Source: an uncultured Mycoplasmataceae bacterium (GTDB lineage Bacteria; Bacillota_I; Bacilli_A; Mycoplasmatales; Mycoplasmoidaceae). Taken from it: DNA of 12,439 nt. Positions 1 through 7,430 of this stretch are shown here, piece after piece. The DNA is taken from positions 1 through 12,439 of the forward strand of contig CAMWQH010000005.1 in NCBI GenBank assembly GCA_947176435.1, in the 5' to 3' direction. Made by a program: the position numbers and the translations under genes. The notes beneath the pieces were generated by a model. That model saw nothing but the letters and a program-made list of their open reading frames with translations, was not told where the DNA came from and did not search any database. How positions within the stretch are numbered: the first letter of the stretch is position 1; each line of letters starts with the position of its first letter.

Positions 1-190
1 AGATTTAATTGTTAAATCATTATTGTTATTAGAAACAATTGTTAAATCTCAAATTGATTACATTCACAAAAATTTAAAACTTCCAGAAGAAGCAATTGCT
101 AGAGAAAAAGAATTAACTAAAACTAAAAAAGTTGATTTAAAAGAATCTTCTAATAAAGAAGAATCAAAATCATCTAAGAAATCTAATTAG
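1..190 (+). CDS. C-terminal end of an unrecognised protein (5' truncated by window edge)
   Basis: An open frame from base 2 runs to a TAG stop at 188-190 and gives the last 62 residues of a protein. The visible part starts with a hydrophobic/amphipathic stretch (VKSLLLLETIVKSQIDYI), then a charged segment, and ends in a low-complexity Lys/Ser/Glu tail (ESSNKEESKSSKKSN), a common disordered cytoplasmic tail in mollicutes. I do not recognise the family. The next gene starts only 2 nt after the stop, so this is probably the upstream member of the PQ-loop operon. It could be a membrane protein, but the visible piece is too short to say. Confidence 0.7.
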   Translation, partial: DLIVKSLLLLETIVKSQIDYIHKNLKLPEEAIAREKELTKTKKVDLKESSNKEESKSSKKSN

Positions 191-192
191 TT

Positions 193-618
193 ATGAGTTC
201 TGATTTAGTAGGTTTTATTATTTCAATCATTTTAGGTTGAGTTGCATTTTTGTTTGGTATTGCAGGTTGTGTTCCTCAATCAATAAAAGTATTTAAAACC
301 AAAGACACACAATCGATATCTTTATCTATGTACATTATTTATTGCATTGGTTGTGTGGCATGAGTTATTTGATCTATTGGATATACATATGAAGCTTTTT
401 TGAATTTAAATAATGGTTCATTCACTAATGATGTTAGCCCAACTGTAATATTATTTGCTAATCTTCCTACTCTTGTTTTAAATGTTGTTTGCCTTGGGTT
501 AGCATTGGTTATCTTAATTATTAAAATAAAGAATTTAATTGGGTCAAAAAAATTAAAGATCTCCGAAAGAGAATACACTGAGAGAACGATTAAACAAAGA
601 GAGGAGAAAAAACAATAA
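193..618 (+). CDS. PQ-loop (SemiSWEET-like) membrane protein, copy 1
   Basis: Code-4 frame of 141 residues; three UGA codons read as Trp (residues 16, 57, 60). Three membrane segments are visible: about residues 7-27, 45-65 and 84-111. The first ends in the PQ motif (CVPQSIKVFKTKDTQSIS, Pro28-Gln29), followed by the K-x-KDT-x-SIS signature of the PQ-loop/SWEET superfamily. Trp57/Trp60 in the second helix and Asn90 or Asn97 in the third are candidates for the sugar-contacting Trp and Asn of SemiSWEETs. Family knowledge: SemiSWEETs have three helices and work as dimers moving sugars across the membrane; other PQ-loop proteins carry other substrates, so substrate is unassigned. The tail (from about 113) is Lys/Glu-rich and probably cytoplasmic. 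The ATG lies 2 nt after the previous stop with no clear Shine-Dalgarno, suggesting translational coupling. Two paralogues follow directly. Confidence 0.88.
602..606 (+). promoter_or_regulatory. Ribosome binding site for PQ-loop copy 2
   Basis: AGGAG lies 11 nt before the ATG at 618, inside the last codons of the preceding gene. It supports the ATG that overlaps the upstream TAA (TAATG) as the real start. Confidence 0.65.
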
Positions 619-986
619 TGATTTCATTACCTTGAGTTTTTTATCTTAATCTTGTAGCAACAGTAATATGAATTACTGTTTTAGTTCCTCAGTTTATTAA
701 GACAGTTACTACAAGAGATACATATTCTATATCTATTTACATGTATTTGTTTTATCCTATGTCTAATGTAATGTGAATATCATATGAAGTTTCGATGCTT
801 ATCAGTCAAGGATCACTTGGAATTGTGTTTATGTTAGTTAATGATTGTGTAGGCTTGGTATTATCAACAACTATTCTATCTATTAAACTTTGAAATGTGA
901 TTCATGCAAAAAGATTAGATGTATCAGAGGTTATTTATTATAATAAGTACGTAAAAAAACAAAAAGATAAAAAGGAGAAAAAATAA
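618..986 (+). CDS. PQ-loop (SemiSWEET-like) membrane protein, copy 2
   Basis: 122 residues in code 4; four UGA-encoded Trp. The start overlaps the previous stop by 1 nt (TAATG) and has its own AGGAG. Three hydrophobic helices lie at about residues 5-27, 38-62 and 67-90. The PQ motif is LVPQFIKTV (Pro24-Gln25), followed by TTRDTYSIS, which matches the post-PQ signature of copy 1. Trp53 in helix 2 and Asn75 in helix 3 are the likely counterparts of the SemiSWEET pocket residues. Outside these motifs it differs clearly from copies 1 and 3, so this is an old duplication rather than a recent one. The short C-terminus is strongly basic (KKQKDKKEKK). Role inferred: transport of a small solute, possibly a sugar, as a homo- or hetero-oligomer with its neighbours. 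Substrate not determinable. Confidence 0.87.
972..977 (+). promoter_or_regulatory. Ribosome binding site for PQ-loop copy 3
   Basis: AAGGAG lies 11 nt upstream of the ATG at 989, at the same spacing as the site in front of copy 2. It sits in the Lys-rich codons that end copy 2. Confidence 0.65.
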
Positions 987-988
987 TC

Positions 989-1393
989 ATGGCAGAAAAT
1001 TTAACTTGAGCAGCATTCGCATTTTCATTATTTGGTGCTGCAATTGCAATCTTTTGCTACATGCCTGGAGCAATAAAAACTCTTAAATGTAATGATACAC
1101 GTGGAATTTCAGCTTTAATGTTTGGTCTTACTTGTTTTGGATGTCTTATATGAGTTATTTATTCTATTTTAATGTTATCTAGTTTTGGAGTATCTGGTGG
1201 TGTTAATTCAGGAAACTGAACAGGATTTGTTGGTGGGTTTGCAACTTTAATTTCAAATTTAGGTTTAGGTTCGTTTGGTGGAGTAATCTTAACTAAAAAA
1301 ATTATTAACATGAATAAAGCAAAAAAAGAAGGTCTAACTGAAGACCAATGATATAAAAAGCATTACGAAAATAAATCTACCAAAAATAAATAA
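989..1393 (+). CDS. PQ-loop (SemiSWEET-like) membrane protein, copy 3, with PQ changed to PG
   Basis: 134 residues in code 4; four UGA-encoded Trp. The layout matches the two preceding genes: helix 1 (about 8-28), loop, helix 2 (about 40-63), a Gly/Ser-rich extracytoplasmic loop (64-78), helix 3 (about 79-102), then a charged tail. The motif position reads YMPGAIKTL, so the Gln of the PQ pair is Gly (Pro26-Gly27), while the following CNDTRGIS still fits the family. Trp55 in helix 2 and Asn90 in helix 3 are kept. It starts 2 nt after copy 2 and is followed directly by a terminator, so it is the last gene of the operon. It may be a transporter subunit with altered gating or specificity; that is inference. 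Confidence 0.85.
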
Positions 1394-1422
1394 AAAACAG
1401 CCTTAATTGGCTAATTTTTTTT
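1394..1422. terminator. Intrinsic terminator after the PQ-loop operon
   Basis: A short hairpin AGCC-TTAATT-GGCT (1399-1412) is followed by a run of eight T (1415-1422). It is preceded by a run of A, so it could also act on the opposite strand, where the desulfidase gene ends at 1421. The stem is only 4 bp of mostly G-C plus possible A/T extension. Confidence 0.65.
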
Positions 1423-2737
1423 ACATTTTAGCATTTAATTTGCACATTCCGTTAACTATTGATAAGTTATATTTATTTGAGTTTTCAATAGACATTTTAC
1501 GGAAGATTAATAATGTCTTATTGATATCTCCTGCAATAATACCATCTAGTGGTTTGATTGCATAACCCTCTTTAACTAATTCAATCATGTGAATACCGCT
1601 AATCATAGCAGTACATACTTTATGAGTGCAACTTAATTTTGCACCATCACACATAGTAGAGTTAAAAGTACATAATAAGTTTTCCATTGAATCACACATT
1701 TGTTTAACTGAGAACTTCATTTGATAAGCGATTGAAGTAATAGTTGCAGTTACTGCAGCAATTACACTACCACACATACATGATAAACTACCAATATTAG
1801 ATTTAATTTTTCAAACCAATAAGTTAGTTAACAATAATGATCTTAAAAAAGTTATTTTACTATTCTTGGCAAGTTTGTGATATGTAAATTGTGGAATAGA
1901 TGCAGTTAATCCATGGTCACCAGAACCACACGAACTCATAACTGGTAAAACTGCGCCATTCATTCTTGCATCAATTGCAGCTGCAGTATCTAAAATGATT
2001 TGTTGATAAATACTAGGTTTTTTGTCCATAAGTTTTTTGTATGTTTCAGTATATGAGCCGGGGACTATGTTAGTTTTTCCATATTCAGAAATATTAATAT
2101 TTAATTGGAATAATTTTGGTAAAAACTCTAATTCTTTCTCATTACAATTGTTAGCTATCTCAATTAAATCCTCTACTTTGTAGTCGTCAACAGAAATAGA
2201 AACTTTATTAGTATTTTTGTTTGTTGATTTACGAACAGATTTAATTACATCTTTACCATTAACTCTTACATACACTAAATTATCATGAACACCTTCAATT
2301 AATGATTCAATTACTTCTTTACCATTTTTAATAATTGTTTTTACATATACGGGTTCGCAACGAGAAGGAATTTTAACATGAAGAATTTGTTTATTAACTA
2401 ATGTTTGTGCATCTTGTCTCTCTTTTTCTGTAATTGAAGAGAACATTTCAAGTTTTCTTTCAGGTTTTGCAATTACAGCAGCACCTGCTCCTATCATAAA
2501 AATACCACAAGTTCCTAAGTTAGGAACACCAACTCTCATAACGTTTTTAAAAATGTATGGGGATACTTCCATAATAATTGACTTAACTTTTTTAATGTCA
2601 CCTTTTACTTGCGCACTTGCAGCAGCAACACCATAACCAATTGCACCAATTTCAGTACAACCATGAGCCGGAACGCATAATTCTTTTACTTTCTTAAGCA
2701 TTAATTTTTTTGTCTTAGCATTTATTTTATTTGTCAT
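1421..2737 (-). CDS. cyuA: L-cysteine desulfidase family protein (CyuA/UPF0597, iron-sulfur)
   Basis: 438 residues; one in-frame UGA (Trp309) splits the frame under the standard code. The family breaks L-cysteine into pyruvate, ammonia and sulfide using a [4Fe-4S] cluster in the cytoplasm. Family marks seen: near the N-terminus CVPAHGCTEIGAIGYG with Cys27 in the G-C-T-E motif; the CGSGDHGLTASIP segment (270-282) matching the family's G-x-G-x-x-G loop; CMCGSVIAA (Cys320, Cys322); and MCDGAKLSCTHKV (Cys363, Cys370), whose seven-residue Cys spacing is typical of the cluster ligands. Length is near the usual 400-440. The start has a good AAAAGGA site 4 nt upstream. It stands alone, convergent with the PQ-loop operon and divergent from an MFS transporter that may share its promoter region. 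Family members were once grouped with L-serine dehydratase alpha subunits, so serine as substrate is the main alternative. Confidence 0.88.
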
Positions 2738-2795
2738 ACAATCCTTTTAATATTTTTATAAATATTAATTTATATAATAACACTATAATTTAAAA
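2738..2795. promoter_or_regulatory. Divergent promoter region between desulfidase and MFS transporter genes
   Basis: 58 nt between two divergent start codons. Toward the transporter there are two exact TATAAT boxes (2773-2778 and 2784-2789). The second ends 6 nt before the ATG at 2796, which would place transcription start at or next to the ATG. Toward the desulfidase there are TATAAA boxes at 2769-2774 and 2755-2760; the first would leave a leader of roughly 25 nt that keeps the Shine-Dalgarno site. No good -35 boxes are seen. In such AT-rich DNA these hexamers can arise by chance. Confidence 0.5.
2742..2748 (-). promoter_or_regulatory. Ribosome binding site of the cysteine desulfidase gene
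   Basis: On the minus strand AAAAGGA lies 4 nt before the ATG at 2737. It is one of few clear Shine-Dalgarno sites in the window and fixes this start. Confidence 0.6.
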
Positions 2796-4172
2796 ATGCA
2801 ACAATGACAAGTTATATCGGTATGTATTAATATTGCTATTTTTCTAATAGTGATATTATTTTCTTATTTTTTAATAAGAAAATTGAACTTTGGACAAAAA
2901 GGATATAAATCTCTTTTTGTTCTATATACAATATTTTGAATTCCGTTAATGCTATTAAGAGCGGTAACTGGAACAATGGAATCTAATGGATTAGGGGATA
3001 CAACATACTTATGAATTCCATTAGCTGCATACGGGTTTATTGGAATATTTGCAAGAATATTTGCTGATTGGATAGGTTTTAGAACAAAATCAAGAAAGAG
3101 TTTTATTTATTTTGCAGTTATTATTCAATTAATTACATATATTCCAATTATTATTTACCCTTGTACAGCAACTAATGTAATTCAATCATTAGGTGTTGGT
3201 ATAGGCGCGTCGGCAATAGGAACATATCAATTGTTATTTAATGAACAATATGGAAGAAGCAAACAGTTTTTAACTGTGTCCATCTTATCTATTCCACCAT
3301 TACTAGCTGATTTTATTTCAAGTCCTATTCAATCATTAGTAATGTCTATTAGCAAAACAAATTATGACCCAAATGTTATGAAATATTTTTGGTTAATTGG
3401 ATTAGGGTTTGTATTAATTTGTCTCGTAATGTGTTTCTTTATTAAAGAAAATAGGTCTTACTTTCAAAAAGATGTGAAATACAAACAACAGATCCAATCT
3501 AAGAACGAATGGATATACTATGTATTAATTTGCTTAATAGGAAGTTTAATTGCTTTTGTAAAATTTGCGAACTCTGGCGCAATTGCTCAATTACATATTC
3601 AAAAGTTAGCTTGATTTAAATATAACGATACTGACATAGTAAAAACTTACTATGGTTATCTATCTGTGATGTTTAGTTTAGGACAATTGTTTGGTGGATT
3701 ATTAACTGGATTGGTATTAGTTAAAAAAATTGGAAAAATATATACAGTTTTAATTGGCAGTCTTGTATGAGTAATTTATCATATATTAGCATTATTTGTA
3801 GTTAATCCATATGGTTATTTAGGCATTCATATTTTAAATGGTTTTGCATATGGAATAATTTACAACTTAATATTAGGGTTTGTTCTTATGAGGACATTTA
3901 AAACTTATAAACTTACTCCGATGGGTGTTTATCAAGCAATTTTATCAATAGGAATTACCATTAGTACTTGATTCACAGCTTGACTTAAAAAAGATGTGTT
4001 ACTACCTGAGACTGAACAACAAGCTTATTTTCATGTATCGGATGTTATTAACTGAGTAATGATTGGTGCTTTAATTGTTAGTTGAATATTATTTTCATAT
4101 ACTTGTTTAATTGAGAAATGAAAATACCAAAGACTTTGATTTAGAAAAGAAGATTTTAAAAAAAATAGTTAG
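2796..4172 (+). CDS. Major facilitator superfamily (MFS) transporter, substrate unknown
   Basis: 458 residues in code 4, with Trp from both TGG and TGA. The protein is hydrophobic nearly throughout, with about 12 membrane helices and a central polar loop near residues 220-240, as in two 6-helix halves. Between helices 2 and 3 the segment ARIFADWIGFRTKSRK (about 86-101) matches MFS motif A (G-x-x-x-D-x-x-G-R/x-R), with Asp91, Gly94 and Arg96. A related segment, GQLFGGLLTGLVLVKKIGK, occupies the matching place in the second half. The C-terminus is charged (KEDFKKNS). The ATG at 2796 has no Shine-Dalgarno and sits 6 nt after TATAAT, so a leaderless transcript is possible. The gene diverges from a cysteine desulfidase gene, which hints at amino-acid or sulfur-compound transport, but nothing in the protein proves a substrate. 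Confidence 0.85.
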
Positions 4173-4189
4173 AAAAATTTCTAACTATT
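4164..4189. terminator. Perfect 12-bp inverted repeat, bidirectional terminator overlapping both stop codons
   Basis: AATAGTTAGAAA and its exact reverse complement TTTCTAACTATT are separated by AA. The left arm holds the transporter stop TAG (4170-4172); the right arm holds the lipoprotein stop (4185-4187 on minus). The stem is AT-rich and no long T-run follows, so function as a terminator is inferred from symmetry and place. Confidence 0.6.
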
Positions 4190-4718
4190 CACCGATACAG
4201 TTTATATATGTTTGAGAAATAAATTTCGAATTTAATTCATCAGGTAATTTATTGTTATCTACACATTGAATATAAATCCTTTTATCAGCATCAGTTAAAT
4301 ACACATTAGTTGTCAACCATTGTATAGATGAGACAGTGACATAATCTGATGAATTTTTATCTTTATAAATTAAATCAAATGAAGTTACATTACAGCTTTT
4401 AAGTTCAATTGATTTAACTTTATTGTCAGAAGTCTTAAAATAATTACCTAATTCATAGACAAATTCTCAATACATATTATTAGTTTTAACTGGTATATCT
4501 GATATAGCAATTTGTTTATGAGATTCGATTGGTAAGAAGTTTAGTGCTTTTTTCTTAATGTTATTTGCATCGTCACCTGATTTGATAGTGAATTCACCAT
4601 ATGTTGTTAATGATGAGTAGCTTTGTCCGTTATTTTTGTTACATGAAGTTAAAAACGGAGTAGCAATACCTCCAGTTGCAATTATTGATAAAAAAGAAAA
4701 TAATAACTTCTTTTTCAT
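4185..4718 (-). CDS. Putative surface lipoprotein, no recognised family
   Basis: 177 residues; one UGA Trp at residue 84. The N-terminus is a typical mollicute lipoprotein signal: MKKK, a hydrophobic core to about residue 22, then a lipobox LTSC with Cys26 as the predicted acylated residue. The mature part (SCNKNNGQSYSS onward) is polar, rich in Asn, Asp, Ser and Lys, and has two further Cys pairs in the C-terminal third that could form disulfides outside the cell. It is anchored in the membrane facing out. The ATG overlaps the TAA of rpsT by 1 nt and has no Shine-Dalgarno, so it should be translated by coupling to S20, an odd partner for a surface protein. Function unknown; antigenic or binding roles are typical for such proteins but not shown here. 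Confidence 0.83.
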
Positions 4719-4957
4719 TATTTTTTATTTGCTTGTTTTGCTAATCTTGATTTAATTCTATTAGCTTTATTCTTGTGGATTTTTCCTTTTGAACAAGAAG
4801 AATCAACTCTTTTGTAAGCTTCGCTTAAAGATTTAGCATCTTTATTAGTTCTAGCTTTTTTAATTGAAGTTTTTGTAGCAGAAACATTAGTTTTGTTTAC
4901 TTTTGTTCTTCTTTCAGTTTTACGAATATTTTTTATGTTTGCTTTAATATTTGCCAT
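4718..4957 (-). CDS. rpsT: 30S ribosomal protein S20
   Basis: 79 residues, very basic, starting MANIKANIKNIRKTERR, with helical Lys/Arg/Ala/Ser-rich sequence to the end (KANRIKSRLAKQANKK). This matches S20 (bS20), a small-subunit protein that binds 16S rRNA near the 5' domain; usual length is 80-90. The internal Asn-Lys-x-Arg pattern near the C-terminus is family-typical. The upstream region has only a weak purine-rich site (AAGAGAAAA) and an exact TATAAT at 4987-4992 on the minus strand, about 29 nt before the ATG. It leads a two-gene unit with the lipoprotein gene. Confidence 0.95.
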   Translation of the reverse strand: MANIKANIKNIRKTERRTKVNKTNVSATKTSIKKARTNKDAKSLSEAYKRVDSSCSKGKIHKNKANRIKSRLAKQANKK

Positions 4958-5027
4958 AGTTTTTTCTCTTATATATAGTAATATACATTATAAATAACTA
5001 TACTTATTTTTATATAATTAATTAAAT
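4958..5027. promoter_or_regulatory. Divergent promoter region, rpsT and a membrane-anchored basic protein gene
   Basis: Within 70 nt there is a minus-strand TATAAT at 4987-4992 for rpsT and a plus-strand TATAAT at 5013-5018 for the gene starting at 5028, ending 9 nt before its ATG. No clear -35 boxes are seen on either strand. Confidence 0.5.
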
Positions 5028-5711
5028 ATGCAAAGCCCATTACTGCTTTTGTTACTACTTGTAGTAGCTGTAGTCGGAATTCCTTGATGGCTAAAAAAGA
5101 GAAAAGAAAAGAAAGCCACTCAAGCTATTTCAACACGCCATGAAAAAGACGAAGTATGAAAAGCAATTAAACAATATTTAAAAGATTCTGGTGATTATGG
5201 TAAAGAGATTGTTGATTCTTATGTAGCAAAAAGAAACCCAGTTGATTACATTAATCCTAATTTGCCACATCATTCTAAAGAAAATAAGAAATATGCTAAT
5301 AAAATTAGACAGAAACAAATTTCTGAATCTAAAAAATCGGCCAAGAAAAAGGGAATAGTTCCAGATTTTGATACTCCTAAAGAAAGAGATTTATATGTAG
5401 TTTGTTTCTTAACACGTAGTATTAAAAAGAAGCAATATGATCAACCAAGAGCTATTGAATGTGAAGTTGTTAATACAAAAATTTCTAAAAAACAATGAGA
5501 TAGAAAAATTCTTATTAATGGTGCATTAGATTATGACCGTGAAATGGAATGAATTGCTCCAATTCGTGCTGCTGAAGAAATTAAAAATAAAAAATTAGAC
5601 GAACAAGCAAAGAAAAGAGCGCAAAAACAAAAAGCAAGAAATGACGCTCGTAATAAAAAGAAACAAGAAAAAATTAAACGTCAAGTTCAGAAAAGAAAAG
5701 AAAAACATTAA
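5028..5711 (+). CDS. Membrane-anchored, highly basic protein of unknown function
   Basis: 227 residues in code 4, with UGA read as Trp at residues 20, 44, 156 and 174. One N-terminal membrane segment (residues 4-19, mostly Leu/Val) is followed at once by WWLKKRKEKK, which points to an N-out, C-in anchor. A middle part (about 40-75, then 110-185) looks folded, with DFDTPKERDLYVVCFLTRS and DREMEWIAPIRAAEE. The last 40 residues are almost all Lys/Arg/Gln/Glu/Ala (KKRAQKQKARND and similar), predicted as a charged helix able to bind nucleic acid, ribosome or acidic lipid. I do not recognise the family; it may be a mollicute-only protein. The gene diverges from rpsT and its stop overlaps the convergent EzrA-like gene by 4 nt (TTAA). 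Confidence 0.83.
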
Positions 5712-7429
5712 TTAAATGAAACTTTGTTAATTTGTGAAGAATATTTAATAATCTTAAGTGTTTCAATTAGTAAATCTAAAGTGTCATTAAATTTATTCTT
5801 GTTGTAATAACGTTCAGCAAGATTTAGGTTTTCATCGATTTCTTTTGCTTCATTACGATATTTATTTAAGAATACGAATAGACGTTGTGCATATGATTTA
5901 AGAGTATTATCAAAAGTGCAACTTTTTATGATATTAAATATTTGAGTTTTAGTTTCTTGGATTTCTGCATAAACCTTCTTGTAATTTGCAAAGTAGTCAG
6001 TGTTTATTAATTCTTCTAATTGGTCTACTTTTTTAATGGCAGTTCTTATAGAATTCATTGATTCTTCATCAGATGAATTTAATTTTATTTTCATTCCTAA
6101 CAATTGTGCAAGAGTAAGTTTAACATCTGCAAGTTCATCAATTAAAACAATTGAGTCTTTATATTTTGAATTTATTTCAAGTGCTAGACTATCAATATCT
6201 TTTTTAAGTTTATGTATTGCTTCAATTGATTCTTTGATTTTTAACAAAAAAGTGTTTCTTTGAATTGTATCATAATGTTTATATTCATTAATAATGGTTT
6301 GATAAGATAAAGCAACTGAAGTAAATCTAATAGTGATTTGTTTGATCTTATCAACTGTAGTTACATCATTTAATTTGAATCTATTAGTAATGGTTTCAAA
6401 TGTTTTGCTAATTGTTGAAGTTTGTTTAGTTAATAAACTAATTTGTTCACTTAGATATTTAATGTTCTTTTGAATTAAAATATTGATTTTATCAGTTTGG
6501 AAAATAATTTCAGCTGCTGCTTCAATATTTTTAATTGCAATAATTGCACAATTGTATGCAGTAGGTATTTGAACGTTATTTAAATTTGCTTCCAACTCAT
6601 TAATATTAGTTGTTGCAAGAGCAGATCTTTTTTCAACTTCTAATGAATCATTAGAAGAAAGCATTTTAGATTTTTCTCTAAGTTCTTTTTTAATGAACGC
6701 CAAAGAACTTATTAGATATAAATGAGTTCTATCTAATATATATAAACTTTTAACAGTGTTATAAAAATTTACAATATGTTCATTTAGTTTGTTAAGAGAT
6801 TTAATTAAATTGTTGTTATCAATTTTGATAACATAGCTAGAAACTTCTGAAAGAGTAGATTCGATTGCAATAACAATATTTACAAACACCCTATTGTTAT
6901 ATTTTCTAGATAAATTTAAATCATAGAATGTTAAGATGTCATCAGTTATTGAACGATATTGAGTAAGTAAGTCAGAAACGCCTTTACTATAAGTTGTAGT
7001 ATTAGACATTGTCTTTTTAATTTTTTCAGACATAAAAAGACATGAGTTTAGATCATCATTAATTTGAGCTCTTAAAGTGTTTGCTGATCCAAAAGAAAAT
7101 TTTTCATTTTCTTCAGTTAAATACATAATTTTTTCTTTTACTAACTTTAATTGTTCTTCGAAAAATTTCTTAGAAGCGTTAATGTCTTTCATTAAATTTT
7201 CTAATTGAGGGTTGTTTTTAGAAAGAATTTCTAAATAAGCAAAATGCTCAATATTAGAAACTTGATTAATATCATTAAAAGTATTTTTTATCTGATATTC
7301 ATCATTAGTAAGCTTTTTTCTAATAAGAAAAAATATGAAAAATACCGCGAAACAAATAATGAACAATATTTCAAATACTGTTAATGCTACAAATAATTCT
7401 TGATCAACGATATTTTCGGATTTTAGCAT
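5708..7429 (-). CDS. ezrA: EzrA-like membrane-anchored coiled-coil protein
   Basis: 573 residues with no in-frame UGA. One N-terminal membrane helix (about residues 12-37, FEILFIICFAVFFIFFLIRKK) precedes a long, almost continuous helical coiled-coil region rich in Lys, Glu, Asn, Leu and Ile. Length, single N-terminal anchor and spectrin-like coiled-coil body fit EzrA, the Firmicutes regulator of FtsZ ring formation (usually about 560-570 residues). The segment NLNLAERYYNKNKFNDTLDLL near the end resembles the repeated Q/N-x-A-E-x-Y-I-N-x-x-R/K-F pattern of EzrA repeats. It starts 1 nt after the Nif3 gene stop, so the two are an operon. No Shine-Dalgarno is seen. Alternative: an unrelated cytoskeletal coiled-coil protein, since such sequences are low in specificity. 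Confidence 0.72.
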   Translation of the reverse strand: MLKSENIVDQELFVALTVFEILFIICFAVFFIFFLIRKKLTNDEYQIKNTFNDINQVSNIEHFAYLEILSKNNPQLENLMKDINASKKFFEEQLKLVKEKIMYLTEENEKFSFGSANTLRAQINDDLNSCLFMSEKIKKTMSNTTTYSKGVSDLLTQYRSITDDILTFYDLNLSRKYNNRVFVNIVIAIESTLSEVSSYVIKIDNNNLIKSLNKLNEHIVNFYNTVKSLYILDRTHLYLISSLAFIKKELREKSKMLSSNDSLEVEKRSALATTNINELEANLNNVQIPTAYNCAIIAIKNIEAAAEIIFQTDKINILIQKNIKYLSEQISLLTKQTSTISKTFETITNRFKLNDVTTVDKIKQITIRFTSVALSYQTIINEYKHYDTIQRNTFLLKIKESIEAIHKLKKDIDSLALEINSKYKDSIVLIDELADVKLTLAQLLGMKIKLNSSDEESMNSIRTAIKKVDQLEELINTDYFANYKKVYAEIQETKTQIFNIIKSCTFDNTLKSYAQRLFVFLNKYRNEAKEIDENLNLAERYYNKNKFNDTLDLLIETLKIIKYSSQINKVSFN

Positions 7430-7430
7430 A

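Noticed and set aside
339..578. Minus-strand open frame opposite the first PQ-loop gene
   Set aside because: It is a shadow of the real gene: the plus strand encodes a protein with clear family motifs over the same bases.
1421..2737. Desulfidase, YitT, kinase and Nif3 genes as frameshifted or nonsense-broken pseudogenes
   Set aside because: All breaks are in-frame TGA codons, and the pieces stay in one frame. With UGA as Trp the proteins are full length and motifs are complete; the tRNA-Trp(UCA) confirms the code.
6000..6263. Plus-strand open frame inside the EzrA-like gene, and a similar one at 7531-7809 inside the Nif3 gene
   Set aside because: Both lie fully antisense within well supported genes, with no ribosome site and no recognisable protein.
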